Source: Bacillota bacterium (lineage in GTDB: Bacteria; Bacillota; Clostridia; Christensenellales; SZUA-584). Taken from it: a stretch of 14,217 nt of DNA. Shown in pieces: positions 13,663 to 14,217 of this stretch. The position numbers were made by a program, and so were the translations under genes. The notes beneath the pieces were generated by a model, which saw nothing but the letters and a program-made list of their open reading frames with translations, was not told where the DNA came from and did no database searches. Every line of letters begins with the position of its first letter. The stretch's first letter is position 1. Location: assembly GCA_023436525.1 (NCBI GenBank), contig JAEZIW010000194.1, positions 1-14,217 on the forward strand. The letters run 5' to 3'.

Positions 13663-14217
13663 TTACTCAATAATCTCTTCAATCAGCGATTTGAGTTCTT
13701 CCTTATCTTTGGGTTCAAGTATCGCCGCATCCTCATCCTTCTTTGGCTCATCGCTCTTGTATAACCACGAATAGTCGCCGTAGCTTTTGTTTGGCTCTGC
13801 GGCTTCACCCTCCGGCTTATAATCAGCGTCTTCAATATCGCTGAGCTTTTTGTTGATTTCGAAAAGCTCCATATAATCGGCTTTTTCCGCGTCGTTCGTG
13901 TCTTCCGGTTTGGGCTGGCTGCTGGTATCGTTCTTTTCGGGCACACCCATTTCCTCGAGGCTGCGCGCAATATCCTTGTCTATCTTTTCAAGCGCATCGG
14001 TATTGATACCGCCAAGGGTTGCAACATCCTGCCCAAAATAGCTTCTGTATGTCTTTTCAAAGTAAGCCGCCTGCGAATTGATCATGTTCGCAAAGCTGGA
14101 CGCAAACCCTTGCGCGCAGCTCCTGAGTTCATCAATTCTGGCTTTTGATTCTTCCAGCTCGCGAAGCGTCTGCTGATTTTTCTGTCTGGCTGTGGCTTCG
14201 GCACTGCTGATAATAAC
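13663..14217 (-). CDS. Coiled-coil protein, probably DivIVA-like (3' part; start outside window)
   Basis: The last 184 codons of a gene entering from the right edge; the frame is open from 14217 to the TAA at 13665. The visible part begins in a charged, Ala/Gln/Glu-rich coiled coil (SSAEATARQKNQQTLRELEE). It passes through SKARIDELRSCAQGFASSFA and INSQAAYFEKTYRSYFGQ, and ends in a long acidic, Pro/Lys/Asp-rich tail (SQPKPEDTNDAEKADY, KSDEPKKDEDAAILEPKDKE). This order is like the C-terminal half of clostridial DivIVA/GpsB-type polar or septal proteins, but the diagnostic N-terminal domain is not in the window. An internal ATG at 14085 is not the start, because the coiled coil continues upstream of it. 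It could instead be another coiled-coil protein. Confidence 0.6.
   Translation of the reverse strand, partial: VIISSAEATARQKNQQTLRELEESKARIDELRSCAQGFASSFANMINSQAAYFEKTYRSYFGQDVATLGGINTDALEKIDKDIARSLEEMGVPEKNDTSSQPKPEDTNDAEKADYMELFEINKKLSDIEDADYKPEGEAAEPNKSYGDYSWLYKSDEPKKDEDAAILEPKDKEELKSLIEEIIE

Noticed and set aside
13663..14085. Complete 140-residue gene starting at the ATG at 14085
   Set aside because: The frame remains open to the window edge and the upstream residues continue the same coiled coil, so the ATG is internal to a longer gene.
1..14217. Novel defence, biosynthetic or mobile system
   Set aside because: Every gene except the small PASTA and DUF5665 proteins belongs to a well-known housekeeping family in a standard Firmicutes order. 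I saw no integrase, transposase, direct-repeat array or toxin-antitoxin-like pair.

Overview
The window looks like chromosomal core DNA of a moderate-GC Firmicute, most likely a member of the Clostridia. This rests on the classic Firmicutes order rpsB-tsf-pyrH-frr-uppS-cdsA-dxr-rseP-ispG-polC, on the Gram-positive replicative polymerase PolC, and on a DUF5665 protein, a DivIVA-like protein and a Pit/DUF47 phosphate pair. All fifteen recognised genes lie on the minus strand, so transcription runs from right (14217) to left (1). I see no mobile element, CRISPR array, tRNA or rRNA.

Region by region, in the direction of transcription. 14217-13663: 3' part of a coiled-coil protein with an acidic tail, probably DivIVA-like, closed by a hairpin terminator. 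13511-13215: a small DUF5665 membrane protein. 13071-11890: a GT4 glycosyltransferase with its own extended -10 promoter. 11795-10746: a polytopic LPG-synthase-TM/flippase-like protein, also with its own extended -10 promoter. 10670-9039: a Pit phosphate transporter and its DUF47 partner, closed by a terminator. 8839-7111: ribosomal protein S2 and EF-Ts, with a strong promoter before rpsB and a strong terminator after tsf. 6978-1: a tightly packed operon, pyrH, frr, a 66-residue single-PASTA protein, uppS, cdsA, dxr, rseP, ispG and the start of polC. Gene gaps here are usually 0-26 nt, except 60 nt before rseP, where an internal promoter is likely.

The genes fit a growth-linked theme. S2, EF-Ts and RRF serve translation, and UMP kinase supplies UTP/CTP. 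IspG and Dxr (MEP pathway) supply isoprenoid precursors that UppS turns into undecaprenyl diphosphate for the cell wall. CdsA makes CDP-diacylglycerol for phospholipids. RseP is a membrane site-2 protease. PolC replicates the chromosome. The glycosyltransferase and flippase-like protein probably make or handle a membrane glycolipid or envelope glycan.

No clear novel multigene defence or metabolic system is visible. The points worth a second look are a free-standing single-PASTA mini-protein coupled between frr and uppS, a Dxr with changes at usually invariant active-site positions (H to L, S to C, P to R), four TTG start codons in one operon, and a shared extended -10 promoter architecture before three separate transcription units.
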